From Chloroflexota bacterium (GTDB taxonomy: Bacteria > Chloroflexota > Anaerolineae > Anaerolineales > Villigracilaceae), in contig JACRBN010000026.1 in NCBI GenBank assembly GCA_016213105.1, positions 913,045 to 977,044 on the forward strand: a stretch of 64,000 nucleotides of DNA. The letters run 5' to 3'. Position 1 is the first letter of the stretch; each line of letters opens with the position of its first letter. The notes beneath the pieces were generated by a model. The model saw only the letters and a program-made list of their open reading frames with translations, did no database searches and was not told the origin of the DNA. Shown in pieces: positions 54,692 to 63,665 of the stretch. A program made the position numbers and the translations under genes.

Positions 54692-55879
54692 ATGACACAA
54701 CCTTTGCAGGGAATTCGGGTGCTCGATCTCAGCCGTGTGCTGGCTGGCCCTTATTGTACGATGGTTCTGGGCGATTTGGGTGCGCGGGTCGTCAAGGTCG
54801 AGCCGCCCGAAGGCGACGAAACGCGCGGCTGGGGACCGCCCTTCGCGGGTGGGGAAAGCGCCTATTATCTGTGTGTCAACCGCAACAAACGCGGGATGAC
54901 GGTCAATTTGAAGTCGGCGGAGGGGAGGAGAATCCTGGCCGATCTGGCGCGCACCAGCGACGTGCTGGTCGAGAACTTTCGGCCCGGCACCCTGGCCCGC
55001 TTTGGCCTGGACTTTGAGACGGTTTCCGTTTTCAATCCGCGTCTCGTCTATTGCTCCCTCTCGGGCTTCGGGCAGACAGGTCCCCTGCGTGAGCGGCCCG
55101 GGTACGACTTCATGATCCAGGCCCTGGGCGGACTGATGTCCTTCACGGGCGAACCCGAGGGCGAGCCGATGAAGGTCGGCGTGGCGGTCACGGATTTGTT
55201 TGCGGGACAGAACTCGGTCATCGCGATTTTGGCGGCCTTGCAGGCGCGCCAACACACGGGGCGTGGACAGCATCTCGACATCGCCCTGTTCGATTCACAG
55301 CTTGGCATGCTGGCGAATGTGGCCAGCAATTTTCTGGTTTCGGGGAATCTGCCCGGGCGTTACGGCAATGCCCATGCCAATATCGTGCCCTATCAAAATT
55401 TCCGCGCCGCGGACGGCTGGTTCGTGCTGGCCGTCGGCAACGACCGCCAGTTTGCGCGCCTGTGCGACGTGATTGCCCGACCCGACCTGGCGGCGGATGA
55501 AAAATATGTCACCAACACCGCGCGCGTTCTGCATCGCGAGGAACTGCTTCCCATCCTGAAGTCCATCTTCCTCACGCGCCCATCCGCGCAGTGGCTGTCG
55601 GCGCTGGAAGCGGCGGAGATTCCCTGCGGCCCGATCCACACGCTGGATCGGACCTTTGCCGAGCCGCAGGTCGCCGCGCGGGGGATGTTGATCGATCTGC
55701 CGCATCCCACTGCGGGCAGGGTGCTGCTGGTCGGCTCGCCGCTCAAGCTGGGCGACACGCCGGTCGAGTACCTCCTCCCGCCGCCACTGTTGGGCCAGCA
55801 CACGGATGAGATCCTTCTGGAACTTGGCTATTCCGCGGAACAGATTTCCGCCCTGCGCGCTGATGGGGTGTTGGGTTGA
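54692..55879 (+). CDS. CaiB/BaiF-family class III CoA-transferase
   Basis: A 395-residue family III CoA-transferase: LQGIRVLDLSRVLAGPYCTM at the N-terminus, VENFRPGTLARFGLD near 92, and the RPGYDFMIQALGGLMSFTG motif with the catalytic aspartate near 136, then NRGNAHANI-type segments. It moves CoA between carboxylates. ATG 54692 follows GAGG and begins family sequence, so the frame back to 54566 is not used. The CoA acceptor is unknown; no link to the heterocycle cluster is seen. Confidence 0.9.
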   Translation: MTQPLQGIRVLDLSRVLAGPYCTMVLGDLGARVVKVEPPEGDETRGWGPPFAGGESAYYLCVNRNKRGMTVNLKSAEGRRILADLARTSDVLVENFRPGTLARFGLDFETVSVFNPRLVYCSLSGFGQTGPLRERPGYDFMIQALGGLMSFTGEPEGEPMKVGVAVTDLFAGQNSVIAILAALQARQHTGRGQHLDIALFDSQLGMLANVASNFLVSGNLPGRYGNAHANIVPYQNFRAADGWFVLAVGNDRQFARLCDVIARPDLAADEKYVTNTARVLHREELLPILKSIFLTRPSAQWLSALEAAEIPCGPIHTLDRTFAEPQVAARGMLIDLPHPTAGRVLLVGSPLKLGDTPVEYLLPPPLLGQHTDEILLELGYSAEQISALRADGVLG

Positions 55880-55895
55880 GCGAGATTGTAAAAGG

Positions 55896-56489
55896 TCAGG
55901 CTGTAAGACCGACCTGCGGTTTGCGAACGTGATACATCGTCAGCAGCGGAGTCCACTGGCGCTGCCTGACTTGTAATCCCCGCATTGCGAGGTGACGTTC
56001 CAGTGTCCGCAATCCGAAATCCGAATCGGGATGCCCCCAGCGAAAGAAGAAGTCGAACAGCTTGATATCCACGCCGCGCGGCTCTTCGAGGAAGAGACTC
56101 CCGCCTGGCCTGAGGATGCGCGCGATCTCATCGATGCCCCTGCGCCAGTCGGGGATGTGATGCAGCACGCCGAAGATGATGACCAGGTCCCTGCTTGCGT
56201 CCGCGAACTGGCCCAGGTCGGTCGCGTCCTGCACGAGAAATTCGAAGTGCGGGTACGCCTTCCGCGCCAGTGCGATTTGCTCCTCCATCACGTCCAGGCC
56301 GAGATAGCTCTTCGGTCCGAGCGGGCCGAGCAGGGATGCGCCGTAGCCCGAGCCGCAGCCGATCTCCAGCACGTCCCTGCCGCGCGGGTCGAGTCCCATG
56401 CGGCGGAAGGTGGGCATTTCGAAATGGCGCTGGCCCCATTTGCGGGGCAGGGATTGCATGGCGCGAAATTCAGGGTTCGAGAGTTTCAT
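55896..56489 (-). CDS. Class I SAM-dependent methyltransferase
   Basis: A 197-residue methyltransferase with DVLEIGCGSGYGASLL (motif I, near 39), GLDVMEEQI, LVIIFGVLHHIPDWRRG (near 98) and RILRPGGSLFLEEP. It resembles the small-molecule methyltransferases of the Methyltransf_11 group. The substrate is not indicated. It follows the flavoprotein reductase gene on the same strand behind an intercistronic GCCCCTCTC/GAGAGGGGC hairpin (56498-56523). Confidence 0.85.
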   Translation of the reverse strand: MKLSNPEFRAMQSLPRKWGQRHFEMPTFRRMGLDPRGRDVLEIGCGSGYGASLLGPLGPKSYLGLDVMEEQIALARKAYPHFEFLVQDATDLGQFADASRDLVIIFGVLHHIPDWRRGIDEIARILRPGGSLFLEEPRGVDIKLFDFFFRWGHPDSDFGLRTLERHLAMRGLQVRQRQWTPLLTMYHVRKPQVGLTA

Positions 56490-56527
56490 GAATGGGAGCC
56501 CCTCTCTTTTTGGGAGAGGGGCAGGGG

Positions 56528-57835
56528 TTATGCAGTTTCGATCATTCCAATGGCCGCCAGCATTTCTTCATTGCTGGAAAACTTGAATTCCATCAGTCCC
56601 CGCCGGTGGGCTTCCGCCGTTTCGGCGGCCTCCAACCGTTTGACATCCTCCTTGGTGATGATGGGCTTGCCCAGGGCCAGCAGGCGCGCTGATACATCCA
56701 CGCCCGAGGCGGAAGGAGATTGGGTCTGCAAATATTGCCAGACCGCCTTGGCGGCATTGGTGCCATCCTTGCGGGCATATCCGACCAGCCCCATGCTGGC
56801 CTGGCGCGACCAGCCGCCGACGAAGACGCCCTCGACGGTCGACTCATACGAGTGGCCGTCCAGCGGAAATTTTGGCTCCCCGCTCTTGACGAACTCGTTC
56901 CATTCCACAGGCAGGCCGAAGGAATCGTCCACCTTGTCGCCGATGGCGAAGATGACCGTTTCCACGTCGATCAGGCGTTTGACGCCCGTACCCCGCGCCT
57001 TGACCTCGCCGTCCTGGAGCACCAGGTTGTTATCCTCGACCTCGATCTGGGTCAGCACGCCATTCTCGCCGAGCATTTGCACAGGTGAAGCCAGGAATTC
57101 GAAGCGGAACTTCGTCTCGGAAGTGCGGGGCTCCGCTTTCGGCAGGGCTTCCAAAATCGAGGCGCGCGCCGCCGCAGGGTCCTGGCCGATGGCTTGCATG
57201 ACAGGTATCGAGCGTTCCATTTCCTCGTCCAGGGCGGTCATGTCCAGGTTGGCGATGATGTGCTCCATTTCCTTCTTGTCGAATTTGACCTCGGCGGGTC
57301 CGCGGCGCACGATGGCGATGACCTGCTCCACTTGTTGCTCGCGCACCAGGAAGTGAGCCACGTCCACCATCACGTTGCCCGCGCCCACCACCGCGCAGCG
57401 CCGGCCGAAACGGAATTGTTTCTGCGAGAAGGGCGGAAGTTTGTTATAAAAATAGACCACATCCTTGGCGTGATACACACCCTCCAGGTCTTCGCCCGGC
57501 AGGCCCAGCCATTTGGTGCCCTGCGCGCCGGCCGTGACGAGAATGGCATCGAAGCCAAGCGCGCGCAGCCCGTCAAGATCCAGGTCTCCCTGTGCGCCGA
57601 TGGTGACATTGCCAAAGTATTCGATGTTTGGGTTATCAAGCACAGCGCGGAACTGCCTGCGCAATCCCTCTTTCATGATGTGCTTGTTGGGGTAGATCCC
57701 GTATTCGGCCAGGCCGCCCGGTTTGAGGTCACGGTTGAACAATGCCACACGCGCGCCCAGGTTGGCCAATTCACGTGCGCCAAACAAACCGGCAGGGCCA
57801 GCGCCTACCACAGCTACCTGATACTGAGAACTCAC
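56528..57835 (-). CDS. FAD/NAD(P)-dependent oxidoreductase, ferredoxin-NADP reductase/GltD-like
   Basis: A 435-residue protein: FAD-binding motif VAVVGAGPAGLFGARELANLG (7-27), PGGLAEYGIYPNKH near 40, and a NAD(P)-binding motif CAVVGAGNVMVDVAHFLVRE near 148. The layout is that of adrenodoxin-reductase-like and GltD-type flavoproteins. It may reduce ferredoxin or accept electrons for a partner. A consensus-like promoter lies upstream (57879-57907). AAGGAGG precedes its ATG at 57835. Confidence 0.85.
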   Translation of the reverse strand: MSSQYQVAVVGAGPAGLFGARELANLGARVALFNRDLKPGGLAEYGIYPNKHIMKEGLRRQFRAVLDNPNIEYFGNVTIGAQGDLDLDGLRALGFDAILVTAGAQGTKWLGLPGEDLEGVYHAKDVVYFYNKLPPFSQKQFRFGRRCAVVGAGNVMVDVAHFLVREQQVEQVIAIVRRGPAEVKFDKKEMEHIIANLDMTALDEEMERSIPVMQAIGQDPAAARASILEALPKAEPRTSETKFRFEFLASPVQMLGENGVLTQIEVEDNNLVLQDGEVKARGTGVKRLIDVETVIFAIGDKVDDSFGLPVEWNEFVKSGEPKFPLDGHSYESTVEGVFVGGWSRQASMGLVGYARKDGTNAAKAVWQYLQTQSPSASGVDVSARLLALGKPIITKEDVKRLEAAETAEAHRRGLMEFKFSSNEEMLAAIGMIETA

Positions 57836-57878
57836 TCTTCCTCCTTTAAATTAAACCAAATAAGACAAAATCAGTATG

Positions 57879-57907
57879 ATTATAGCCAAAAAGACTGGAC
57901 TTCACAA
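57879..57907 (-). promoter_or_regulatory. Promoter of the flavoprotein reductase gene
   Basis: Minus strand: -35 TTGTGA (57902-57907), 17-base spacer, -10 TATAAT (57879-57884). The 57836-58061 gap is AT-rich and holds divergent start regions; the plus-strand promoter of the next gene is less clear. Confidence 0.7.
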
Positions 57908-58061
57908 GTTCATAAAAATCATGAACGCTGCACGAGCCTGACGCCTGTCGCATATCCATACAAGTCGACCACTTTATTGAAATATAATTTGATAAGCACT
58001 CAAAAGGTTGTCTTTTTCATATTTATGCTAATATTAAGCACGCATACTTCATGGAGGCAAC

Positions 58062-58832
58062 ATGGCCACTGACCCAAAAAACAATCCTGGCTCTCGCATG
58101 CGAACGATCCTCACCAGCGCGGACGATGCTGTGTCCAGTCCCGCTGAAGAGTCGCCGCTGGCGCGATTGCCGAAGAAAACGCAGCCGCATCCGCGTCCCA
58201 TCCCTGAACCTGCCCCGGACGCATCCCAAACCCCGCCTCCCGCCGACAAGCGTGTGCGACACTCGCGCACTGAAAGGGCCTTTCGCGCCTTTTGGACGGT
58301 GACGGGGGTCATATCCATGCTGGTCAATGGTGTCCTGCTGGCGGTCATCATCTATCTGCTGCTTTCCCTCAGCAGCCTGCAGGCGCTCAACTCGCGCAAG
58401 GATTTGATGATCCTTTCGGGGTTGTACACCAACTTCCAAATGATGGAACGCGCCAGCATTCTCACATCCATACCTGTGGATGCGCAGATCCCGATCGATC
58501 TTACCGTGCCGATCCAGAAGACCACCCAGATCACCCTGGCCTCGGATACGACCATCGCCAATGCGCGCGTCCGCATCAGCACCGCCTCGTTGAACATCGA
58601 TGCCCCCGCCCAGGTGATCCTGCCCTCCGGCACGGTGCTCGAAGTGGCCTTGAATTTCACTGTCCCCGTGCAAGGCGCTGTGCCCATCCACCTGGATGTG
58701 CCGGTCAACATTCCACTCGCGCAGACGGAATTGCAGGCGCCGTTCGCCGGCTTGCAGCAGGTCGTCCTGCCGTTCCTGTGCATTATCGAACCCAACGCGC
58801 TCGACCTGGACGGCCAGCCGGTCTGCAAGTAA
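58062..58832 (+). CDS. Single-pass membrane protein of unknown function
   Basis: A 256-residue protein: a Pro-rich cytoplasmic N-terminus (about 1-75), one membrane helix (about 80-105) and an extracellular beta-rich part with repeating IPVDAQIPIDLTVPI and VPVQGAVPIHLDVPV segments. No family recognised. GGAGG precedes ATG 58062. It stands 48 bases before the M16 peptidase gene. Confidence 0.7.
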   Translation: MATDPKNNPGSRMRTILTSADDAVSSPAEESPLARLPKKTQPHPRPIPEPAPDASQTPPPADKRVRHSRTERAFRAFWTVTGVISMLVNGVLLAVIIYLLLSLSSLQALNSRKDLMILSGLYTNFQMMERASILTSIPVDAQIPIDLTVPIQKTTQITLASDTTIANARVRISTASLNIDAPAQVILPSGTVLEVALNFTVPVQGAVPIHLDVPVNIPLAQTELQAPFAGLQQVVLPFLCIIEPNALDLDGQPVCK

Positions 58833-58880
58833 GGCCGCGCTCCTGCCGCGTGTTTATCTGTAGATCCATTTTGGAGGTAC

Positions 58881-60164
58881 ATGGCAGCCAAACTTATCAA
58901 GACCACGCTTGAGAACGGACTGAAGGTCATGCTCAAGGAGATCCACACGTCGCCGCTGGTTTCGGCGTGGATCTGGTATCGCGTCGGCTCACGGGATGAG
59001 GTCACCGGCGGCACGGGCCTTTCGCATTGGACCGAGCACATGCAGTTCAAGGGCACGCCGCAATTTCCCGCCACCGTCCTGGATCGGGCCATCTCCCGCG
59101 AGGGCGGGGTTTGGAATGCCATGACCTTCCTCGACTGGACAACCTACTACGCCACCATGCCCTCCGACAAAATCGACCTGATCCTGCGTCTGGAGGCCGA
59201 CCGCATGGTCAACAGCCTGTTCAACGAGAAGGAGGTCGCCTCCGAGCGAACGGTCATCATCTCGGAACGGGAGGGCAACGAGAACGAGCCTATCTTCCGT
59301 TTGGGCGAGGCCATCCAGCAGACGGCCTTCCGCGTGCATCCCTACCACCATGAAGTCATCGGCGACATGGCCGACCTGCTCACCATCAGCCGCGACAAGC
59401 TGTATGACCACTATCGCACCTTTTACGTCCCGAACAACGCCGTCCTGGCCGTGGCGGGCGACTTCGACGCAAAGTCCATGCTGGCGCGCATCCGGGAATT
59501 ATTCGAGCCTGTTCCCGCGGGGCCTGTCCCGCCGCGCCTCTCGCGCCCCGAGCCGCCCCAAAGCGGCGAAGTGCGGTTGACGGTCGAGGGTCCGGGCGAA
59601 ACCACCTATGTGCAGGTCTCCTATCGCTTTCCTACCGCCACCCATCCCGATTTCTTCCCCTTGACGGTCTTGGACAGCCTGCTGGCGGGCGCGTCGAGTC
59701 TCAACATGTTTGGAGGGGGCATCTCGAATAAGACCTCCCGCCTCTATCGCGCATTGGTGGACAAGGAATTGGCCGTCAGCGTTTCGGGTGGGGCGATGGC
59801 TACCGTTGACCCTTTCCTCTATACGTTTACACTGACCGTCCACCCCGAGCGCACGCCTGAGCAGGCCCTGGCCGCCCTGGATGCCGAGATCGAGCGCATC
59901 CAATCGGAGCGCATTTTGAAACAGGAGATCGCGCGGGCCATCAAGCAGGCGCGCGCCATCTTTGCCTACGGCAGCGAGAATATCACCAACCAGGCCTTCT
60001 GGCTCGGATATGCCGAGATGTTTGCCCGTTATGATTGGTTCCTGACCTACCTGGATAAGCTGGCCGAGGTAACGCCCCGGGACGTTCAGCGCGTGGCGCG
60101 CGAATACCTGCGCCCGCAAAATCGAATTGTCGGCACCTACCTGCCCAATGGAAAGGGGGCCTGA
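58881..60164 (+). CDS. M16 peptidase, catalytic member
   Basis: A 427-residue zinc peptidase of the PqqL/mitochondrial processing peptidase family. The inverse zinc motif HxxEH is complete (HWTEH, residues 49-53), and the distal glutamate lies in ISEREGNENEP near 127-137. The C-terminal half is the structural repeat (PGETTYVQVSYRFP near 231). It is immediately followed by a second M16 gene without the motif, giving an active/inactive pair. TGGAGG precedes ATG 58881. Confidence 0.93.
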   Translation: MAAKLIKTTLENGLKVMLKEIHTSPLVSAWIWYRVGSRDEVTGGTGLSHWTEHMQFKGTPQFPATVLDRAISREGGVWNAMTFLDWTTYYATMPSDKIDLILRLEADRMVNSLFNEKEVASERTVIISEREGNENEPIFRLGEAIQQTAFRVHPYHHEVIGDMADLLTISRDKLYDHYRTFYVPNNAVLAVAGDFDAKSMLARIRELFEPVPAGPVPPRLSRPEPPQSGEVRLTVEGPGETTYVQVSYRFPTATHPDFFPLTVLDSLLAGASSLNMFGGGISNKTSRLYRALVDKELAVSVSGGAMATVDPFLYTFTLTVHPERTPEQALAALDAEIERIQSERILKQEIARAIKQARAIFAYGSENITNQAFWLGYAEMFARYDWFLTYLDKLAEVTPRDVQRVAREYLRPQNRIVGTYLPNGKGA

Positions 60165-61445
60165 ATGGCGAAAAATGGAAAAGCCATGCATTCCCTGCCT
60201 GGCGCAGAGGACATCTATCGCCGCGTCCTGTCGAACGGCATCGTGATCCTGGCGCGTCCCAATTTCAACTCCGCGGCCGTCACGCTCAGCGGATATTTCA
60301 CCCTGGGCGCGCTGGCCGAACCCGACGATAAACTCGGCCTGACGGATTTTGTCGCCTCGGCCTTGATGCGCGGAACGGAAAAACACAGCTTCGATGAGAT
60401 CTACAATCAGCTTGAATCCGTCGGCGCATCGCTTGGGTACGACTCTGGTACGCATACCACCAGTTTCGGCGGGCGCTCGCTGGCCGAAGACCTGCCTTTG
60501 CTGCTGCGCCTGCTGTCTGATACGCTGCGCACCCCCATCTTTCCCCAGGCGGAGGTGGAACGGCTCCGCGCCCAGTTGTTGACGGGCCTGTCCATGCGGG
60601 CGCAGGATACCGCCGATATGGCCGACATGACCTTCGACCAGATCATGTACCCGGGGCATCCATACAGCCGCCCCGGCGACGGGTGGCCCGAAACGATCCA
60701 GTCCATCACCCGCGACGACATGGCCGCCTTCCACAAAGCCTATTGCGGACCTCGCGGGCTGGTCATTGCCATCGTCGGCGGGATCGAGCCTAAAAAGGCT
60801 GCGGATGCGGTGGAACGTGTCCTGGGCGGGTGGAAGGTTGAGGCGCAGCAGAGCCTGCCTCCGCTCCCGACTTTCACGCCCAACAGACAATCCGTCAAAC
60901 GCCAGATCAAGATCGCGGGCAAGTCCCAGGCCGACCTGGTCGTCGGCGCAGTGGGTGTGCAGCGCATCTCACCTGATTACCTGGCAGCCTCGCTGGGCAA
61001 TTCCATCCTGGGCCAATTTGGCATGATGGGCCGCATCGGCAATGAGGTGCGCGAGAAATCAGGCCTGGCCTACTACGCCTATTCCAGCTTGAGCGCGGGG
61101 GTCGGTCCCGGAGCCTGGACGGTCAGCGCCGGGGTAAATCCATCCAATGTCGGGAAAGCGGTTGCTCTGGTCGAAAAGGAGTTAACCCGCTTTGTCAGGC
61201 GCGGTGTAAGTCTTGACGAACTGTCTGACAGCCAGGCGAATTTCATCGGACGATTGCCCCTCTCCCTCGAATCGAATGGGGGTGTGGCGAATGCCATGCT
61301 CTCGATCGAGCGGTATGGCCTGGGTTTGGATTATTACCGTGAATACGAGGCAATGGTCAGGCGCGTTACCATGGAGGATGTGCTGGCGGCTGCCAGGAAG
61401 TACATCGACCCCAGGCGTCTCGGCATTGCGATTGCGGGGCCGTAA
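60165..61445 (+). CDS. M16 peptidase, non-catalytic partner
   Basis: A 426-residue M16 paralogue with the same fold (FTLGALAEPDDKLGLTDFVA, RAQLLTGLSMRAQDTADMAD, GKSQADLVVGAVGVQR) but no HxxEH: the zinc-site place reads LTDFVASALMRGT. It starts directly after the catalytic subunit gene stop, as in other heterodimeric M16B peptidases, where the partner helps form the chamber. It likely works with the upstream protein. Confidence 0.9.
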   Translation: MAKNGKAMHSLPGAEDIYRRVLSNGIVILARPNFNSAAVTLSGYFTLGALAEPDDKLGLTDFVASALMRGTEKHSFDEIYNQLESVGASLGYDSGTHTTSFGGRSLAEDLPLLLRLLSDTLRTPIFPQAEVERLRAQLLTGLSMRAQDTADMADMTFDQIMYPGHPYSRPGDGWPETIQSITRDDMAAFHKAYCGPRGLVIAIVGGIEPKKAADAVERVLGGWKVEAQQSLPPLPTFTPNRQSVKRQIKIAGKSQADLVVGAVGVQRISPDYLAASLGNSILGQFGMMGRIGNEVREKSGLAYYAYSSLSAGVGPGAWTVSAGVNPSNVGKAVALVEKELTRFVRRGVSLDELSDSQANFIGRLPLSLESNGGVANAMLSIERYGLGLDYYREYEAMVRRVTMEDVLAAARKYIDPRRLGIAIAGP

Positions 61446-61449
61446 TTCC

Positions 61450-61827
61450 ATGAACCTGCTCAGCGGTGTTGACCTGATCGAGATCAAGCGCGTGGAGACG
61501 GCCATCGAACGACATGGAGACCGTTTCCTGAAGCGGATCTTCACCGAGGCGGAGATCGAATTGTGCCAGGGACGGGTGGAATCCCTGGCAGTGAGATTTG
61601 CCGCAAAGGAGGCCGTCGCAAAAGCGCTCGGCCACGGAATTGGGAAGGTAAACTGGTTGGACATCGTAATGACCATAGATGAAAACAGGGCGCCGCGGCT
61701 CGTTCTCCACGGTGAAGCGCTACAATTGGCGCAGCGGATGGGCGTGACGAGTTGGTCGGTCAGTCTCAGCCACGAAAGGCAATATGCCGTGGCTTTTGTG
61801 GTTGCCCTGTGCGCTACTGACGGGTAA
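61450..61827 (+). CDS. acpS: Holo-[acyl-carrier-protein] synthase
   Basis: A 125-residue AcpS with GVDLIEIKRVE (metal aspartate D8) and the AVRFAAKEAVAKALG motif (metal glutamate near 56), plus the C-terminal SVSLSHERQYAVAFVV. It transfers phosphopantetheine from CoA to ACP. ATG 61450 is taken; the open frame upstream is inside the M16 gene. A strong terminator follows. Confidence 0.95.
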   Translation: MNLLSGVDLIEIKRVETAIERHGDRFLKRIFTEAEIELCQGRVESLAVRFAAKEAVAKALGHGIGKVNWLDIVMTIDENRAPRLVLHGEALQLAQRMGVTSWSVSLSHERQYAVAFVVALCATDG

Positions 61828-61833
61828 GGTTGA

Positions 61834-61884
61834 TAAAAAAAGCTCCTCCTGCAACAGAACCAGGGTTGCAGGAGGAGCTTTTTT
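61834..61884 (+). terminator. Bidirectional terminator between acpS and a minus-strand unit
   Basis: AAAAAAGCTCCTCCTGCAAC-type arms pair around an AGAACCAGG loop, with A and T tracts on both sides. It serves acpS and the convergent 61900 gene. Confidence 0.9.
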
Positions 61885-61899
61885 ATTTCAGGGAGCGAT

Positions 61900-62148
61900 C
61901 TACGAGTGTTGTTCCTCGACGCCAATCCAGAGATGCCCTGGCAGGACCGGGCGATAGGCGCGCACCGTGATCTGTTGTCCCTGATCGGTCAGCGTCTCCA
62001 TCGGCCCTTCCGTGAGCATGGCGGGCGGAACCAGGCAAAGATCGGGCAGGCGTCCGAATTTTTGTTTGTAATAGACGCTTGCCTTCCTGACCTTGAACTC
62101 CAGCGACGTGCGCGGATCGTTATCGAACCACATCATTCCTGTGTGCAT
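61900..62148 (-). CDS. Small uncharacterised protein, 82 residues
   Basis: A compact soluble protein (MHTGMMWFDNDPRTSLEFKV at the start) without a recognised domain. Aromatic and basic residues prevail in the first half. It lies nine bases after the ATPase gene stop and probably shares its promoter and LexA-like box. Confidence 0.65.
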   Translation of the reverse strand: MHTGMMWFDNDPRTSLEFKVRKASVYYKQKFGRLPDLCLVPPAMLTEGPMETLTDQGQQITVRAYRPVLPGHLWIGVEEQHS

Positions 62149-62157
62149 GGGTTTCTC

Positions 62158-63012
62158 CTAATCGAGCGCGGGCAGCCAAAACTTCAGCCAGTCATCCCCT
62201 TCACGCAGCAGGAACTCTCTTCCAGGCGCCAATTCACCGAAGGCCTTTAAGTGGATTCCCGCGAGTCTTTGGGCGTCGCGGGAATTTTCAAGCCTGCCGA
62301 AAAGACGGGTGTGGAAGAGTTCGAGCCATGCGATGACCTCATCCACTTTGCCTGGATTAAGCGTAACGATGGGCCACACCCTTCGGGAGGGTCCGCGCAG
62401 CAACAGCCAGCGCAGGTTTTGGCGGGCATCGAAATCCAGGTCCGAGATGCAGGCCAGATCATCGATCATAAGCAGCACCGACTGCCTGTCGCCTCGATTG
62501 GCATGCGCCCAATTCGTTAGTGAAGAGATAAAGTCCTGGGCATTATTCTTATACGCGGGGAAAATATCCACACAGTGCGGTGTGTTGCCCAAGCCCTTCC
62601 ACTCCTCGGGATGACGGGTGATGACCCCATATTGCAGGGACTGCGCTTCGTGGATCTGATCCACGCCTCTGGCTACTACTTGCAGGAAGGATGTTTTCCC
62701 GCTGCCCTGGTCGCCCACAACCAACACCGCACCTGGGAGCGGATCCAATAAATTGAGCAGCACCGGCAGACGGTCATCCGCCACGCCCAAAAACAGCGCT
62801 TCTCTCGGCAGGGGGATGAAGTTTTCCAAAGCCTCACTCAGGGACGGCCAGGAGACGGGTAAATTTCCGTCCAGCACGGGAAAGGCGGCCTCGATCTCCG
62901 GAGCCAGCTCTGCGAGAATTTCCATCATTAACTCTTTGCGGTTCATTTCAGTCATGGCATCACCATCATCATCTGGCCGAAAGCCCACCCCAATCCATGC
63001 AGGGATGGTCAA
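62158..63012 (-). CDS. P-loop ATPase of unknown role, behind a LexA-like box
   Basis: A protein of up to 284 residues with Walker A GDQGSGKTSFLQV near residue 110 and Walker B SVLLMIDDLA near 192; a conserved arginine-bearing RWLLLRGPSRR follows. The architecture (a helical head of about 70 residues, then one ATPase core) resembles ATPases of the FtsK/HerA or STAND type, but no further motif allows a family call. The start may be 63012 or the in-frame ATG at 62955; neither has a good ribosome binding site. A small unknown gene follows in the operon. Confidence 0.75.
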   Translation of the reverse strand: MTIPAWIGVGFRPDDDGDAMTEMNRKELMMEILAELAPEIEAAFPVLDGNLPVSWPSLSEALENFIPLPREALFLGVADDRLPVLLNLLDPLPGAVLVVGDQGSGKTSFLQVVARGVDQIHEAQSLQYGVITRHPEEWKGLGNTPHCVDIFPAYKNNAQDFISSLTNWAHANRGDRQSVLLMIDDLACISDLDFDARQNLRWLLLRGPSRRVWPIVTLNPGKVDEVIAWLELFHTRLFGRLENSRDAQRLAGIHLKAFGELAPGREFLLREGDDWLKFWLPALD

Positions 63013-63024
63013 TCGGCGAAAGTA

Positions 63025-63036
63025 GAACTTATGTTC
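63025..63036. promoter_or_regulatory. LexA-like (Gram-positive SOS box) operator
   Basis: GAACTTATGTTC fits the GAAC-N4-GTTC SOS box; flanks extend the dyad to TAGAAC/GTTCTA. It overlaps the predicted +1 of the ATPase promoter (about 63032). Confidence 0.6.
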
Positions 63037-63038
63037 TA

Positions 63039-63068
63039 ATTATAGTGAATTGCAGGGGGGCATGTCAA
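63039..63068 (-). promoter_or_regulatory. Consensus promoter of the P-loop ATPase gene
   Basis: Minus strand: -35 TTGACA (63063-63068), 18-base spacer, -10 TATAAT (63039-63044). Both hexamers are perfect; the start would fall within the SOS-like box. Confidence 0.8.
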
Positions 63069-63229
63069 TAGGGTCAACCTTAATATTTTCATATGAAAAG
63101 CCGAAGTCTCGTCGGCTGTGGATCGAATCCCGTTCAAAAAACCTGCCAAGGGTTGACTAGCATCCTATTCCCTGATAAACTTTCGACCCGTGCTCCTGCC
63201 TGATTGGGAGCAATTTTATTGTAAAAACC

Positions 63230-63258
63230 TTGCGGCCGATGGTGTGCTTTGGTATAAT
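63230..63258 (+). promoter_or_regulatory. Promoter of the tRNA-tuf unit
   Basis: -35 TTGCGG (63230-63235), 17-base spacer, -10 TATAAT (63253-63258), 14 bases before the first tRNA. Confidence 0.75.
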
Positions 63259-63272
63259 CCGCACGCTTAATC

Positions 63273-63348
63273 GCCGACGTAGCTCAATCGGCAGAGCACC
63301 CGCCTTGTAAGCGGGCGGTTACGAGTTCGATTCTCGTCGTCGGCTCCA
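63273..63348 (+). tRNA. tRNA-Thr (TGT), CCA encoded
   Basis: Acceptor GCCGACG/CGTCGGC, anticodon loop CTTGTAA, T-arm GAGTTCGATTC, discriminator T at 63345 and an encoded CCA (63346-63348). Confidence 0.95.
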
Positions 63349-63431
63349 GTTAGGTTGTTGGTCGGTTCGCCTCTCCCGTCTGAGCGGCGAAGCGACTAGT
63401 AGACTAGCTGCTAGACAATTTATTTTTCCCC

Positions 63432-63514
63432 GGGCGGTTACCCAAGTGGCCAAAGGGGACTGACTGTAAATCAGTTGTCAGAAGACTTCGAAGGTTCGAA
63501 TCCTCCACCGCCCA
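63432..63514 (+). tRNA. tRNA-Tyr (GTA)
   Basis: Acceptor GGGCGGT/ACCGCCC, anticodon loop CTGTAAA, long variable arm (class II, 83 bases), discriminator A. CCA is not encoded. Confidence 0.93.
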
Positions 63515-63549
63515 CTCGTGACTGAAATGTCGGTCACGCAGCACGTCAA

Positions 63550-63622
63550 GCCCACGTAGCTCAGTCGGCAGAGCGCGTTCTTGGTAAGAACGAGGTCATG
63601 GGTTCAATTCCCATCGTGGGCT
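63550..63622 (+). tRNA. tRNA-Thr (GGT)
   Basis: Acceptor GCCCACG/CGTGGGC, anticodon loop TTGGTAA, T-arm GGGTTCAATTCCC, discriminator T. CCA is not encoded. It ends 43 bases before tuf. Confidence 0.94.
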
Positions 63623-63665
63623 CAGATGCTGACTCAAGTATTTGTCAGAAAAAGGAGAACGAGAC

